From Flavobacterium granuli (lineage in GTDB: Bacteria; Bacteroidota; Bacteroidia; Flavobacteriales; Flavobacteriaceae), in contig NZ_FQWO01000014.1 in the NCBI RefSeq assembly GCF_900129705.1, forward strand, positions 34,222-98,221: a stretch of 64,000 nucleotides of DNA, written 5' to 3'. Below the pieces are notes generated by a model. That model did not search any database, had not been told where the DNA came from, and was given only the letters and a program-made list of their open reading frames with translations. Shown one piece after another: positions 28,620 to 36,952 of this stretch (position 1 is the stretch's first letter; the number at the start of each line of letters is the position of its first letter). A program made the position numbers and the translations under genes.

Positions 28620-30221
28620 TTATGCTTTAGGTGCGCCAGCCATAATTTCGGCATTGGCAAACTCTTCAAATTTAGCGAAATTAGCTTTGAATTTTTGACC
28701 TAATTCAATCGCTTTTTTATCATACAAATCTTTGTCTTCCCAAGTGTTTCTCGGGTCTAAGATGTCAGCAGGAACATCCGGGCAAGATTGCGGAATTGCA
28801 ATTCCAAAAACGTTATGGTCTTTATATTCTACATTGTCCAATTCTCCGTTTAAAGCGGCAGTAATCATGGCACGGGTATATTTTAGTTTCATTCGGCTCC
28901 CTGTTCCATAAGGGCCTCCAGTCCATCCAGTGTTGATTAGCCAAACTTTTACGTTAGCATCTTTGGTTTTTTTACTCAACATTTCAGCATATCTTGTTGG
29001 GTGTAAGGGCATAAATGGTGCTCCAAAACAAGCAGAGAAATTAGGTTGAGGTTCTGTTACCCCAGCTTCTGTACCAGCAACTTTAGCGGTATAGCCAGAA
29101 ATAAAGTGATAAGCGGCCTGTCCTGGTGTTAATCTTGAAATAGGAGGTAGGATACCATAAGCATCTGCTGTCAAGAAGAAAATGTTTTTTGGGTTTTTCC
29201 CTATAGAACCAGGTTGTATATTATCAATATGGTAAATAGGGTAGCTTACTCTGGTATTTTGTGTTATCGAAATATCGCTATAATCCACATCGTTTGTGCC
29301 TTCTTTGAAAACCACGTTCTCCAGAATAGCTCCTTTTTTGATTGCTCTAAAGATGTCTGGTTCATTTTCTTCTGAAAGATTGATCACTTTTGCGTAACAA
29401 CCGCCTTCAAAATTAAAAACAGTATTTTCGTTAGTCCAACCGTGTTCATCGTCTCCAATTAGTTTTCTTTTAGGATCTGCTGATAGAGTAGTTTTTCCTG
29501 TTCCTGATAATCCAAAGAAAATAGCAGTATCGTCTTCCTCTCCTACATTGGCACTGCAATGCATCGGTAAGGTGTTTTTGTCAACTGGGAGGATGAAGTT
29601 CAAGGCAGAGAAAATTCCCTTTTTCATTTCACCGGTATAACCTGTTCCTCCAATTAGTGCAATTTTTCGAGTAAAATCTAAGATAGCAAAATTACTTTGT
29701 CGGGTTCCGTCCACAGCTGGATCGGCAAGGAAACTTGGTACACACAATAAAGTCCAATCGGATTTAAAATCGGCAAGTTCTGCTGCCTCTGGTCTTAGAA
29801 ACATATTGTAGCAAAACAGGTTTGCCCAAGCAGTTTCTGTAATTACCCTTACATTTAATCTGTAATTGGGATCTGCACATACATAAGAATCTCTTACAAA
29901 AACTTCTTTGTTAGATAAATAGGCAGTTACCTTATTGTACAAAGCATCAAACGCTTTTGATTCGAAAGGGATATTTACATTTCCCCACCAAACCTGATCT
30001 TTGGTGATGTTGTCTTTTACAATAAAACGATCTTGTGGCGAACGTCCTGTATATTCTCCTGTATTAATAGCTAAAGCACCAGTCGAACTTTCGATCCCCT
30101 GGCCTGACGCTATTGTCATGTCATGTAATTCGTTGGCTGATAATTGATAATGAATCTTTGCGTTTTCAATTCCTAAGTCTTCAAGCGAAATCGATTGCGT
30201 AAACGGTGTGTTATTATCCAT
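28620..30221 (-). CDS. pckA: Phosphoenolpyruvate carboxykinase (ATP)
   Basis: A 533-residue cytosolic enzyme converting oxaloacetate and ATP to phosphoenolpyruvate, the entry to gluconeogenesis. The P-loop GLSGTGKTT is at residues 237-245, followed by LIGDDEHGW (metal site) and, earlier, the substrate motifs TGRSPQDRF and HCSANVG. Length and motifs mark the ATP-dependent type rather than the GTP type. A TACTTTTG box at 30264-30257 (minus) is a possible -7 element. Monocistronic, with a terminator behind it. Confidence 0.98.
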   Translation of the reverse strand: MDNNTPFTQSISLEDLGIENAKIHYQLSANELHDMTIASGQGIESSTGALAINTGEYTGRSPQDRFIVKDNITKDQVWWGNVNIPFESKAFDALYNKVTAYLSNKEVFVRDSYVCADPNYRLNVRVITETAWANLFCYNMFLRPEAAELADFKSDWTLLCVPSFLADPAVDGTRQSNFAILDFTRKIALIGGTGYTGEMKKGIFSALNFILPVDKNTLPMHCSANVGEEDDTAIFFGLSGTGKTTLSADPKRKLIGDDEHGWTNENTVFNFEGGCYAKVINLSEENEPDIFRAIKKGAILENVVFKEGTNDVDYSDISITQNTRVSYPIYHIDNIQPGSIGKNPKNIFFLTADAYGILPPISRLTPGQAAYHFISGYTAKVAGTEAGVTEPQPNFSACFGAPFMPLHPTRYAEMLSKKTKDANVKVWLINTGWTGGPYGTGSRMKLKYTRAMITAALNGELDNVEYKDHNVFGIAIPQSCPDVPADILDPRNTWEDKDLYDKKAIELGQKFKANFAKFEEFANAEIMAGAPKA

Positions 30222-30256
30222 AAAATTATTTATTGTGTTGTTTATTTTAAAGGCAA

Positions 30257-30264
30257 CAAAAGTA
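30257..30264 (-). promoter_or_regulatory. Candidate -7 box of pckA
   Basis: TACTTTTG on the minus strand, 36 bases before the start codon. No -33 TTG at the proper distance. Confidence 0.45.
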
Positions 30265-30301
30265 GAAATTATATTTTAGATATGTTTTGATTATCTTAGT
30301 T

Positions 30302-30688
30302 TTATGATTTTTTGTTAAAATAATGCAATAATAAGGTCCCCCAAGCTAGTATTAACAGGAGTCCGCCTATAGGTGTTACAAAACCAATTGTTTTAAAATC
30401 AAAAGAAGTTAGGTTGTTTGTAGCTAATAAGTAAATGGATCCGGAGAATAAAAAGATCCCTGAAAGGGTCAGGAAATAGATAGTTTTCTTTGTTTTTTCG
30501 GGTAAGTCTTTTAGTGTTGCAATAAAAATTAAAAATAGTGCATGGTACATTTGGTAACGAACCCCTGTTTCAAAAGTAATGAGTTGTTCTGCGTCTAAAA
30601 CTTTTTTGAGAGCATGTGCTCCAAATGCCCCCAAAATGATCGTTAACATTCCAATAAAAGCAGCTGTAGAGAGTATTCTTCTGTCCAT
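30302..30688 (-). CDS. DUF423 membrane protein
   Basis: A 128-residue protein with four hydrophobic segments and the DUF423 hallmark AAFIGMLTIILGAFGAHALKK at the N terminus, where the GAFGAH turn is invariant in the family. Normal length. The function is unknown. It is divergent from the saccharopine dehydrogenase-like gene, and a 7/8 match to the -7 box (TACTTTTA) lies upstream. Confidence 0.9.
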   Translation of the reverse strand: MDRRILSTAAFIGMLTIILGAFGAHALKKVLDAEQLITFETGVRYQMYHALFLIFIATLKDLPEKTKKTIYFLTLSGIFLFSGSIYLLATNNLTSFDFKTIGFVTPIGGLLLILAWGTLLLHYFNKKS

Positions 30689-30789
30689 TTTTTCTTTTTT
30701 TTTAACTGTAAAAGTATTCCTTATCTGAGATATCTAAAAGGAATTTGATAGATACTTTTGATTATTGTCGTTTTTTTAACAAAGCGCAT

Positions 30790-30820
30790 TTGTTATAAAT
30801 ACAACAATTATGTATGTTTG
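30790..30820 (+). promoter_or_regulatory. Promoter of the saccharopine dehydrogenase-like gene
   Basis: TTG at 30790-30792 and TATGTTTG at 30813-30820 with a 20-base spacer fit the Bacteroidota promoter. The box lies inside the upstream extension of the longest open frame, which supports the start at 30839. Confidence 0.7.
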
Positions 30821-30838
30821 TGTTATATTTATAAAATC

Positions 30839-32209
30839 ATGAGAGTCATTTTAGTAATTGGGGCAGGAAGATCGGCATCTTCATTGATACAGTATTTTTT
30901 AAATAAATCTACAGCAGAGAATCTGCATCTCGTTATTGGTGACTTGTCATTGGAATTAGCGCAAAAGAAAACGAACAACCATCCTAATGCTACGGCAATG
31001 GCTTTGGATATTTTTGATGCCAATCAAAGAAAAGAAGCAATCCAAAAAGCCGATATCGTTATTTCGATGCTGCCGGCCCATTTGCACATTGAAGTGGCTA
31101 GAGATTGTGTTGTTTATAAAAAGAATATGGTTACGGCATCTTATATTAGCGATGAAATGCAGGGACTCGATGCGGCGGCAAAAGAGAATAATCTTATTTT
31201 CATGAATGAGATTGGTCTTGATCCGGGAATAGACCATATGAGTGCGATGAAAGTTATTGATGGGATTAGGGATAAAGGCGGAAAAATGCTTTTGTTTGAA
31301 TCTTTTTGTGGCGGACTTGTTGCTCCTGAGTCAGATACGAATCTTTGGAACTATAAATTTACTTGGGCTCCCCGAAACGTGGTGCTTGCCGGACAAGGCG
31401 GTTGCGCTAAGTTTATTCAAGAAGGAACTTATAAATACATTCCTTATTGTAATTTATTCAGGAGAACGGAATTTTTGGATGTAGAGGGTTATGGTCGTTT
31501 TGAGGCTTATTCCAATAGGGATTCTCTGAAGTATAAAAGTGTCTATGGTTTAGATAATGTACTTACCTTGTATAGAGGGACGATTCGTAGAGTTGGTTTT
31601 TCAAAAGCTTGGAACATGTTTGTCCAACTTGGTATGACAGATGACAGCTATGTGATGGAAAATTCTGAAAACATGAGTTACCGTCAATTTGTCAATTCCT
31701 TTTTGCCGTATCATCCAACGGATTCTGTTGAAATAAAAACACGTCTGATTCTGAAAATTGACCAAGATGATATTATGTGGGATAAGTTGTTGGAATTGGA
31801 TTTGTTTAATAATAAAAAAATCGTAGGGCTCAAAAATGCAACTCCTGCGCAGATTTTAGAAAAAATATTGAGCGATAGCTGGACACTTCAGGCCGATGAT
31901 AAAGATATGATTGTGATGTACCATAAATTCGGTTATGAATTAAACGGAGTAAAACAGCAAATCGATTCAAAAATGGTTTGTATTGGTGACGATCAAACTT
32001 ATACTGCAATGGCAAAAACCGTTGGTTTGCCGGTAGCAATGGCCACTTTGCTGATTTTGAATGGAAAAATAAAAACTCCCGGAGTGCAGCTTCCTATTAA
32101 TAAAGAAGTGTATCTGCCTATCTTGGAAGAATTAGAAGAGTATGGAGTTGTTTTTAAAGAGGAATCCATGCCTTATTTAGGGTATAGACCGGATAAAATT
32201 TTTAGTTAG
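30839..32209 (+). CDS. Saccharopine dehydrogenase family protein (lysine-forming type)
   Basis: A 456-residue NAD(P)-dependent enzyme when started at the ATG at 30839, directly before the Rossmann motif ILVIGAGRSASSLI. A longer frame starts at 30758, but the promoter at 30790-30820 lies inside that extension and the added residues look non-coding. The middle contains NEIGLDPGIDHMSAMKVID and SFCGGLVAPESD, typical of saccharopine reductase/dehydrogenase. It would link lysine and 2-oxoglutarate through saccharopine, or act in a related amino-acid route. Monocistronic. Confidence 0.9.
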   Translation: MRVILVIGAGRSASSLIQYFLNKSTAENLHLVIGDLSLELAQKKTNNHPNATAMALDIFDANQRKEAIQKADIVISMLPAHLHIEVARDCVVYKKNMVTASYISDEMQGLDAAAKENNLIFMNEIGLDPGIDHMSAMKVIDGIRDKGGKMLLFESFCGGLVAPESDTNLWNYKFTWAPRNVVLAGQGGCAKFIQEGTYKYIPYCNLFRRTEFLDVEGYGRFEAYSNRDSLKYKSVYGLDNVLTLYRGTIRRVGFSKAWNMFVQLGMTDDSYVMENSENMSYRQFVNSFLPYHPTDSVEIKTRLILKIDQDDIMWDKLLELDLFNNKKIVGLKNATPAQILEKILSDSWTLQADDKDMIVMYHKFGYELNGVKQQIDSKMVCIGDDQTYTAMAKTVGLPVAMATLLILNGKIKTPGVQLPINKEVYLPILEELEEYGVVFKEESMPYLGYRPDKIFS

Positions 32210-32242
32210 TGTTTTTTTTAGATTTTTTTTAGTTTTTATTAT

Positions 32243-32275
32243 TCCGCTTCCATGCCTGGAAGCGGATTTTTTTTT
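32243..32275 (+). terminator. Terminator of the saccharopine dehydrogenase-like gene
   Basis: TCCGCTTCC and GGAAGCGGA form a perfect 9-bp stem with a 6-base loop, followed by a run of nine T. Confidence 0.92.
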
Positions 32276-32280
32276 ACAGT

Positions 32281-34026
32281 TTATATTTTAGATTGAATAG
32301 TGATGGGTACGCTGTACATTGTTCGAACGGCTTCTCCATTTACTTTTCCGGGAGTCCATTTAGGGCTTAATTTTAAAACTCTTACCGCTTCTTCTCCTGT
32401 TCCATAGCCAATGTCTCGAAGTATTTTAAAGTCGTTTAGACTTCCATCAACCTCAACAATGAATGTTACATATACTTTTCCTTTTAATTTTACATCATCC
32501 GGTGTTTGGGGTATTTTGAAATTTGCTGCTACAAATTTGAAGAAATTTTCCATTCCCCCCGGGAAATTTGGTTTTTCATTTACTGAAGCGGTATTGTGAA
32601 TTTTGTTTTCTTTTTGATCGTCAGTTTTTATTCTGACTGGTTGAGTCTTGTCTTTTTTGTTGGAAATTTTATTGATTGCTTCGGTATTTTTTTTCTTGTT
32701 TAATATTATTGTAATTTTTTTTCCTGAAAATTTAAGATGGGAATCCTTTAAATTTTTATCAAAATAGGCGGGGCTATATAAACTGAGCTGATGTAGTTGA
32801 GGGTGTTGTTTTGTTCGAGCGTTTTTATAGATAAAACTTACCGAAAAATAGGCAATGTCCTTTGTTGTGTAATGGTCTAATTTTGAGTTTGGAATATTTT
32901 TTCCGTCAAACCAGATTGCAAAATCCTTTTCGTTTTTCCAACTTTGGAATTCTTTTTCCGTGGGTGTTTTTTTAGCGTTCGCAGAAGGAATATAGCTTAA
33001 ATACCTCGTTTTTTCGGCTAGAGTTAATTCTTCATATTTCTTGTCGATCAGTATTTTTTTGTTGGGGTCTTTAACGATGATTTTAACACCTGCATAATAG
33101 GTATCTCTCCTTTTGTCTTTAGAACTTTCGGATTGAATTGTTTTTTTAGGAGTAGAAGGCGTTTTTTCTTGGGCAACTGTTTCAACACATACTAAGAAAG
33201 TAAGTCCTGTTAATACTGGTATTAATACCAGTTTTTTCAACACAGTTCTTGATGCAGATGTGGTTTTTGTCATCATAATTAATCTTTTTTTGGTTACTGA
33301 ATAATTCAAATTACTGGCCAAGTAATAGGTTGGGTTCGCGTTTGCCTTCGATAGGAGTAAATTCTGGTAAAACGGAACATTGTTATGGGATTTTACAACT
33401 TTTTCATCTGCGAGGAATTCGTGATTGAGTTGAATGGCTTTTTTGTAAAAAACAAAAATGGGATTGAACCAAAAAATTACTTTCAGGGTTTCGATAAATA
33501 GAATGTCTAAGGTGTGTTTTTGGCTTACGTGAATCAGTTCATGAGTGTATAATTCGGCTTCAATTTTTCGATGATGATAGTCGGTTTTATTGATAAAAAT
33601 GCTGTTTAAGAAGGTATAAGGAAGCGTTTCTTCTTGCAACAAAACCAGTTTCGCCTTTTTGTAATCAATAGTTGGATTTGATTTTGTTTTTGCATTCAAT
33701 TTTGAAACATTTAAAATGAACCGAAACAATAATGCCAAAGCCACTAAACCATATAAACTCCAGGCGGCGATAAGCCAATAATTAGTGGATTCTTCCAGAA
33801 CATTCACACTGCTTCCTTCCATTGAGATGGTGTTTTGAGTTGCCTCGTGTTGGGCGACTTCCTGAATCACTTCGATGCTTATGAAAGGAATGGCAAATGA
33901 AAACAGCATGCTAAACAACAGGTAAAATCTATTGAACTGATGCATTTTTTCTTTTTCCAATGCCAGATGGTATACGGCCAGTAGCACAACTAAGGAAAGT
34001 GTCGATTTGATTAGAAAGTCTATCAT
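32281..34026 (-). CDS. M56/BlaR1-like membrane peptidase with TonB C-terminal domain
   Basis: A 581-residue protein. The N-terminal part has three membrane segments and the M56 zinc motif THELIHVSQKH (HELIH from residue 162), as in the antibiotic sensor BlaR1. A fourth membrane segment lies near 270-285, then a long extracytoplasmic linker, and the last ~95 residues (NFPGGMENFFKFVAANFKIP to the end) are a TonB C-terminal domain. In BlaR1 the protease is switched on by a periplasmic sensor and inactivates BlaI; here the TonB domain replaces the penicillin-binding sensor. It overlaps the BlaI gene by 4 bases. The signal is unknown. Confidence 0.9.
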   Translation of the reverse strand: MIDFLIKSTLSLVVLLAVYHLALEKEKMHQFNRFYLLFSMLFSFAIPFISIEVIQEVAQHEATQNTISMEGSSVNVLEESTNYWLIAAWSLYGLVALALLFRFILNVSKLNAKTKSNPTIDYKKAKLVLLQEETLPYTFLNSIFINKTDYHHRKIEAELYTHELIHVSQKHTLDILFIETLKVIFWFNPIFVFYKKAIQLNHEFLADEKVVKSHNNVPFYQNLLLSKANANPTYYLASNLNYSVTKKRLIMMTKTTSASRTVLKKLVLIPVLTGLTFLVCVETVAQEKTPSTPKKTIQSESSKDKRRDTYYAGVKIIVKDPNKKILIDKKYEELTLAEKTRYLSYIPSANAKKTPTEKEFQSWKNEKDFAIWFDGKNIPNSKLDHYTTKDIAYFSVSFIYKNARTKQHPQLHQLSLYSPAYFDKNLKDSHLKFSGKKITIILNKKKNTEAINKISNKKDKTQPVRIKTDDQKENKIHNTASVNEKPNFPGGMENFFKFVAANFKIPQTPDDVKLKGKVYVTFIVEVDGSLNDFKILRDIGYGTGEEAVRVLKLSPKWTPGKVNGEAVRTMYSVPITIQSKI

Positions 34027-34397
34027 TTTTTCTTTTTTTGAATGGCGCTATCTACTATTTTTTTGAGTTCTTCCAATTCTTTTTCAGATAGATTGGTCTC
34101 TGTGGTAAAGAAAGAGGCAAATTGGGAAGCGGAATCGTTAAAGAAGTTCTTTATTAATCCGTTGACGTGTTTGGAGAAATAAGCTGTTTTTTTGACCAAT
34201 GGATAATATTCCCTTGAATTTCCAAATTCAGTATAAGCGATAAATTGCTTGTCGATCATTCTTTTTAATAAGGTAGCGACGGTGGTGGTTTTGGGTTTTG
34301 GTTCCGGATAAGCTTCGAGTAAATCTTTCATAAAGGCTTTCTCTAGTTTCCAAAGGTGTTCCATCAGCTGTTCTTCGGAGTTGGTGAGTTGTTGCAT
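34023..34397 (-). CDS. BlaI/MecI family repressor
   Basis: A 124-residue winged-helix repressor with the usual layout: LTNSEEQLMEHLWKLEKAFMKDLLEAYPE, then the recognition-helix area TTVATLLKRMIDKQFI, then a C-terminal dimerisation part. It overlaps the M56 gene (GTGA/ATGA-type coupling), the standard sensor-repressor pair. The preceding lipoprotein gene ends 13 bases upstream, so all three form one operon. The dyad TCTACA-AA-TGTAGA before the operon is of the TACA/TGTA type used by BlaI and MecI and is the probable autoregulatory operator. Confidence 0.93.
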   Translation of the reverse strand: MQQLTNSEEQLMEHLWKLEKAFMKDLLEAYPEPKPKTTTVATLLKRMIDKQFIAYTEFGNSREYYPLVKKTAYFSKHVNGLIKNFFNDSASQFASFFTTETNLSEKELEELKKIVDSAIQKKKK

Positions 34398-34410
34398 TTT
34401 TGATGTTTTT

Positions 34411-34836
34411 TTATTTTAAAATTGTTTCAGAGACAAGTTTGCCCTTGTCGTAATTTCGTTGCATTATGAGTTGGCCTTTGTTGTCATAAAAATTCCAATT
34501 GCCATTATAAAACCAATGTGCATATTTCTTGCTGAGATCTAAAGTGGTTTTTCCTTGGGATTGTATTTTTCCATTTTGGTGAAAAAATGTAGTGATACAA
34601 TCGTTTTTCTTGTGTTTCTCTTTTTTGATTATTTTCCCGTCCAGGTAATAGCGCCATTTTTTGATGGGATCGTCATTACGGTATTTTCCAATGGACTTGT
34701 AATTGGCACTATCTAATGAGTATTTTTCGATCCAAAGTCCTTCTCTTTTCTTGTTTATCTTCTGATTGATTAATCTAGGTTTACATGAAAATAAACTTAA
34801 AAGAATACAGCTTAGAATGATAATTGATTTTTTCAT
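34411..34836 (-). CDS. Small lipoprotein with MORN/YwqK-like repeats
   Basis: A 141-residue lipoprotein (lipobox LFSC, lipid cysteine C18). After it come repeated short strand units of the form G.W..YY.DGKI..., G...W.FY.NG.., NFYDNKGQL, as in MORN or YwqK-type beta repeats. No enzyme motif. It is the first gene of the operon with BlaI and M56 genes, so it may be the outer partner or target of that regulatory pair. This link is inferred from the operon only. Confidence 0.75.
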   Translation of the reverse strand: MKKSIIILSCILLSLFSCKPRLINQKINKKREGLWIEKYSLDSANYKSIGKYRNDDPIKKWRYYLDGKIIKKEKHKKNDCITTFFHQNGKIQSQGKTTLDLSKKYAHWFYNGNWNFYDNKGQLIMQRNYDKGKLVSETILK

Positions 34837-34867
34837 ACGCTTTATGTTCTACAGAAAAAGACATTGC

Positions 34868-34901
34868 TCTACAAATGTAGAATTAAAATTGAAATAAACA
34901 A
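34868..34901 (-). promoter_or_regulatory. Promoter with BlaI-type operator
   Basis: On the minus strand, TTG (34901-34899) and TACATTTG (34879-34872) have a 19-base spacer, an exact promoter fit. The -7 box is covered by a perfect dyad, TCTACA (34868-34873) and TGTAGA (34876-34881), separated by AA. A further TTCTACA half-site is at 34848-34854. A repressor on this dyad would block the promoter. Confidence 0.7.
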
Positions 34902-34945
34902 ATAGTTTTGTAATTGTTTTATTTTTAGCTGTTTATCTTTTTTGA

Positions 34946-35030
34946 TGGCGTTAGGGATAGTAGCGACATCCTTTTGCTTTTTTTAAGAAAAGCAAAAGAT
35001 ATAGCGAATAGCCCGGCCGAAGGAAACGCT
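34946..35030 (+). repeat. Dispersed hairpin element, copy 2
   Basis: Contains ATCCTTTTGCTTTTTTT, then AAGAAAAGCAAAAG (the hairpin), then ATATAGCGAATAGC. It matches the minus strand of the element at 12002-12080 in order and spacing. It sits between the lipoprotein operon promoter and the M20 gene terminator. Confidence 0.6.
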
Positions 35031-35036
35031 AAAAAA

Positions 35037-35062
35037 AAATCCGCTCATTGCTGAACGGATTT
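35037..35062 (-). terminator. Terminator of the M20 peptidase gene
   Basis: AAATCCGCTC pairs with GAACGGATTT with one mismatch around a 6-base loop; an A run on the left becomes a T run in the minus-strand transcript. Confidence 0.75.
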
Positions 35063-35084
35063 CGTGAAATTATTTTGAGGCAAT

Positions 35085-36473
35085 TTATTTGCTTAACTCG
35101 ACAAAATATTTGTAAAACAACGGAATGGTTTCAATTCCTTTCAGGTAGTTGAATACGCCGAAATGTTCGTTGGGTGAGTGGATGGCATCGCTGTCCAAGC
35201 CGAATCCCATTAATATTGTTTTGCTTTTTAGTTCTTTTTCGAATAAGGCAACAATAGGGATGCTTCCTCCGGAACGAACCGGAATGGCAGGAACGCCGAA
35301 AGTTTCGGTATAGGCCATATTGGCCGCTTTGTAGCCAATGCTGTCTATAGGAGTTACATAGCCTTGACCTCCGTGATGCGGTTTCACTTTTACTGTTACT
35401 CCGGCGGGAGCAATGCTTGTGAAATGTTTAGCAAACAGTTCAGTGATTTCTTCCCAGTCTTGATTAGGCACTAATCGCATCGAGATTTTGGCAAAAGCTT
35501 GGCTTGCAATAACCGTTTTGGCTCCTTCGCCAGTGTAACCGCCCCAGATTCCGTTGACGTCCAGTGTAGGACGGATGGAATTTCTTTCATTGGTCGTATA
35601 GCCTTTTTCCCCATAGACATCATTTAAGTCCAATGCTTTTTTATAATTTTCCAAGTTGAAAGGCGCTTTGGCCATTTCGGCTCTTTCTTCCAGAGATAAT
35701 TCTTCTACCTTGTCATAGAATCCAGGAATGGTGATATGGTTGTTTTCGTCATGAAGCGAAGCAATCATTTTTGCCAAAACATTTATCGGATTGGCAACCG
35801 CTCCACCATAGAGTCCGGAGTGTAAGTCGCGGTTTGGACCTGTAACTTCCACTTCTACATAGCTTAATCCGCGTAATCCTGTTGTGATAGAAGGTTGCTG
35901 GTTAGAGATCATTCCGGTATCCGAAATCAAGATGACGTCGTTTTTAAGCTTTTCGGTATTGTTTTCAACGAATGTTTTCAGGTTTACGCTGCCTACTTCT
36001 TCTTCGCCTTCAATCATGAATTTAACATTACAAGGCAGGGTGTTGCTTTGGATCATGTATTCGAACGCCTTTACGTGCATGTACATTTGACCTTTGTCAT
36101 CACAGGCGCCACGGGCAAATATGGCTCCTTCGGGATGTATTTCGGTAGTTTTGATTACCGGTTCAAATGGAGGAGAGGTCCATAACTCGATCGGATCGGC
36201 CGGTTGTACGTCATAATGACCGTAAACGAGAACCGTTGGTAAATTTTTATCAATTATTTTTTCGCCATAAACGATAGGGTAACCGGCAGTTTCGCAAATT
36301 TCGACTTTGTCGCAGCCTGCTTTTTCCAAGCTTCTTTTTACGGCTTCAGAAGTATCTATGACATCCTGCGAATAGGCTGTGTCTGCGCTTACGGATGGGA
36401 TTTTTAGTAATTCAATTAATTCGTTGAGGAAACGCTCCTTGTTTTCTTGTACGTATGACTTAATATTTTCCAT
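35085..36473 (-). CDS. M20 family dipeptidase
   Basis: A 462-residue zinc peptidase of the M20 family (carnosinase/CNDP-like). VLVYGHYDVQPADP and FARGACDDKGQMY carry the first metal ligands and catalytic Asp; MIEGEEEVGS carries the catalytic Glu pair; a dimerisation domain is inserted in the middle, and the final histidine is in DAIHSPNEHFG. No signal peptide, so it acts on dipeptides in the cytoplasm. A TACTTTTG box lies upstream (36505-36498, minus) without a well-spaced -33 element. Confidence 0.95.
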   Translation of the reverse strand: MENIKSYVQENKERFLNELIELLKIPSVSADTAYSQDVIDTSEAVKRSLEKAGCDKVEICETAGYPIVYGEKIIDKNLPTVLVYGHYDVQPADPIELWTSPPFEPVIKTTEIHPEGAIFARGACDDKGQMYMHVKAFEYMIQSNTLPCNVKFMIEGEEEVGSVNLKTFVENNTEKLKNDVILISDTGMISNQQPSITTGLRGLSYVEVEVTGPNRDLHSGLYGGAVANPINVLAKMIASLHDENNHITIPGFYDKVEELSLEERAEMAKAPFNLENYKKALDLNDVYGEKGYTTNERNSIRPTLDVNGIWGGYTGEGAKTVIASQAFAKISMRLVPNQDWEEITELFAKHFTSIAPAGVTVKVKPHHGGQGYVTPIDSIGYKAANMAYTETFGVPAIPVRSGGSIPIVALFEKELKSKTILMGFGLDSDAIHSPNEHFGVFNYLKGIETIPLFYKYFVELSK

Positions 36474-36541
36474 TTATGGGCTTTTTTTTATAAAAATCAA
36501 AAGTACAAAAAATAGAATGAAAATTTTTTTCAAAAATTGCT

Positions 36542-36570
36542 TTGAATATTAGAAGTTATGATTATATTTG
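36542..36570 (+). promoter_or_regulatory. Promoter of tRNA-Leu
   Basis: TTG at 36542-36544 and TATATTTG at 36563-36570 with an 18-base spacer, 15 bases before the mature tRNA. Confidence 0.8.
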
Positions 36571-36585
36571 CACCCACAATTACAC

Positions 36586-36667
36586 GCGGATATGGTGAAA
36601 TTGGTAGACATGCCAGACTTAGGATCTGGTGCCGCAAGGCGTGTAGGTTCGAGTCCTATTATCCGCA
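36586..36667 (+). tRNA. tRNA-Leu (TAG)
   Basis: An 82-base tRNA without encoded CCA. Acceptor GCGGATA pairs with TATCCGC, discriminator A. The anticodon stem CAGA/TCTG encloses CTTAGGA with anticodon TAG. The long variable arm (GGTGCCGCAAGGCGT) is of class II, as expected for leucine. The T arm is TAGGTTCGAGTCCTA. Confidence 0.97.
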
Positions 36668-36819
36668 CACAAATCAAGACTTAAACAGCTGTTATTCAGT
36701 TTTTTAAGTCTTTTTTGTTTTTATTCTATCCCCAATATTAGCCCGATCAGTCGCAAAATACTTACTTTAGGTTGTATTTTAGTTATAAAGAATCTAAAAC
36801 TAAGCATAGACTATCCATA

Positions 36820-36929
36820 CTGTATCTATACACGATCTATGCTATATCTGTACTATATCTATGCTATATCTATGCTATATCTGTACTATATCTATGCTGT
36901 ATCTGTGCTATATCTATGCTGTATCTGTG
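36820..36929. repeat. Tandem repeat, ten units of 11 bp
   Basis: Ten contiguous 11-bp units of the form CTRTATCTRTR cover exactly 110 bases between tRNA-Leu and the DUF885 gene. The two variants CTATATCTATG and CTATATCTGTA/CTGTATCTGTG alternate irregularly. The array lies just downstream of the DUF885 stop. One unit is about one helical turn. Confidence 0.9.
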
Positions 36930-36952
36930 CTTGATGTGTCGGGCTAAAATAA

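Noticed and set aside
30758..30838. N-terminal extension of the saccharopine dehydrogenase-like protein
   Set aside because: The extension lies over the promoter and is rich in Tyr, Cys and Ile, not like a targeting peptide; the Rossmann motif begins right after the ATG at 30839.
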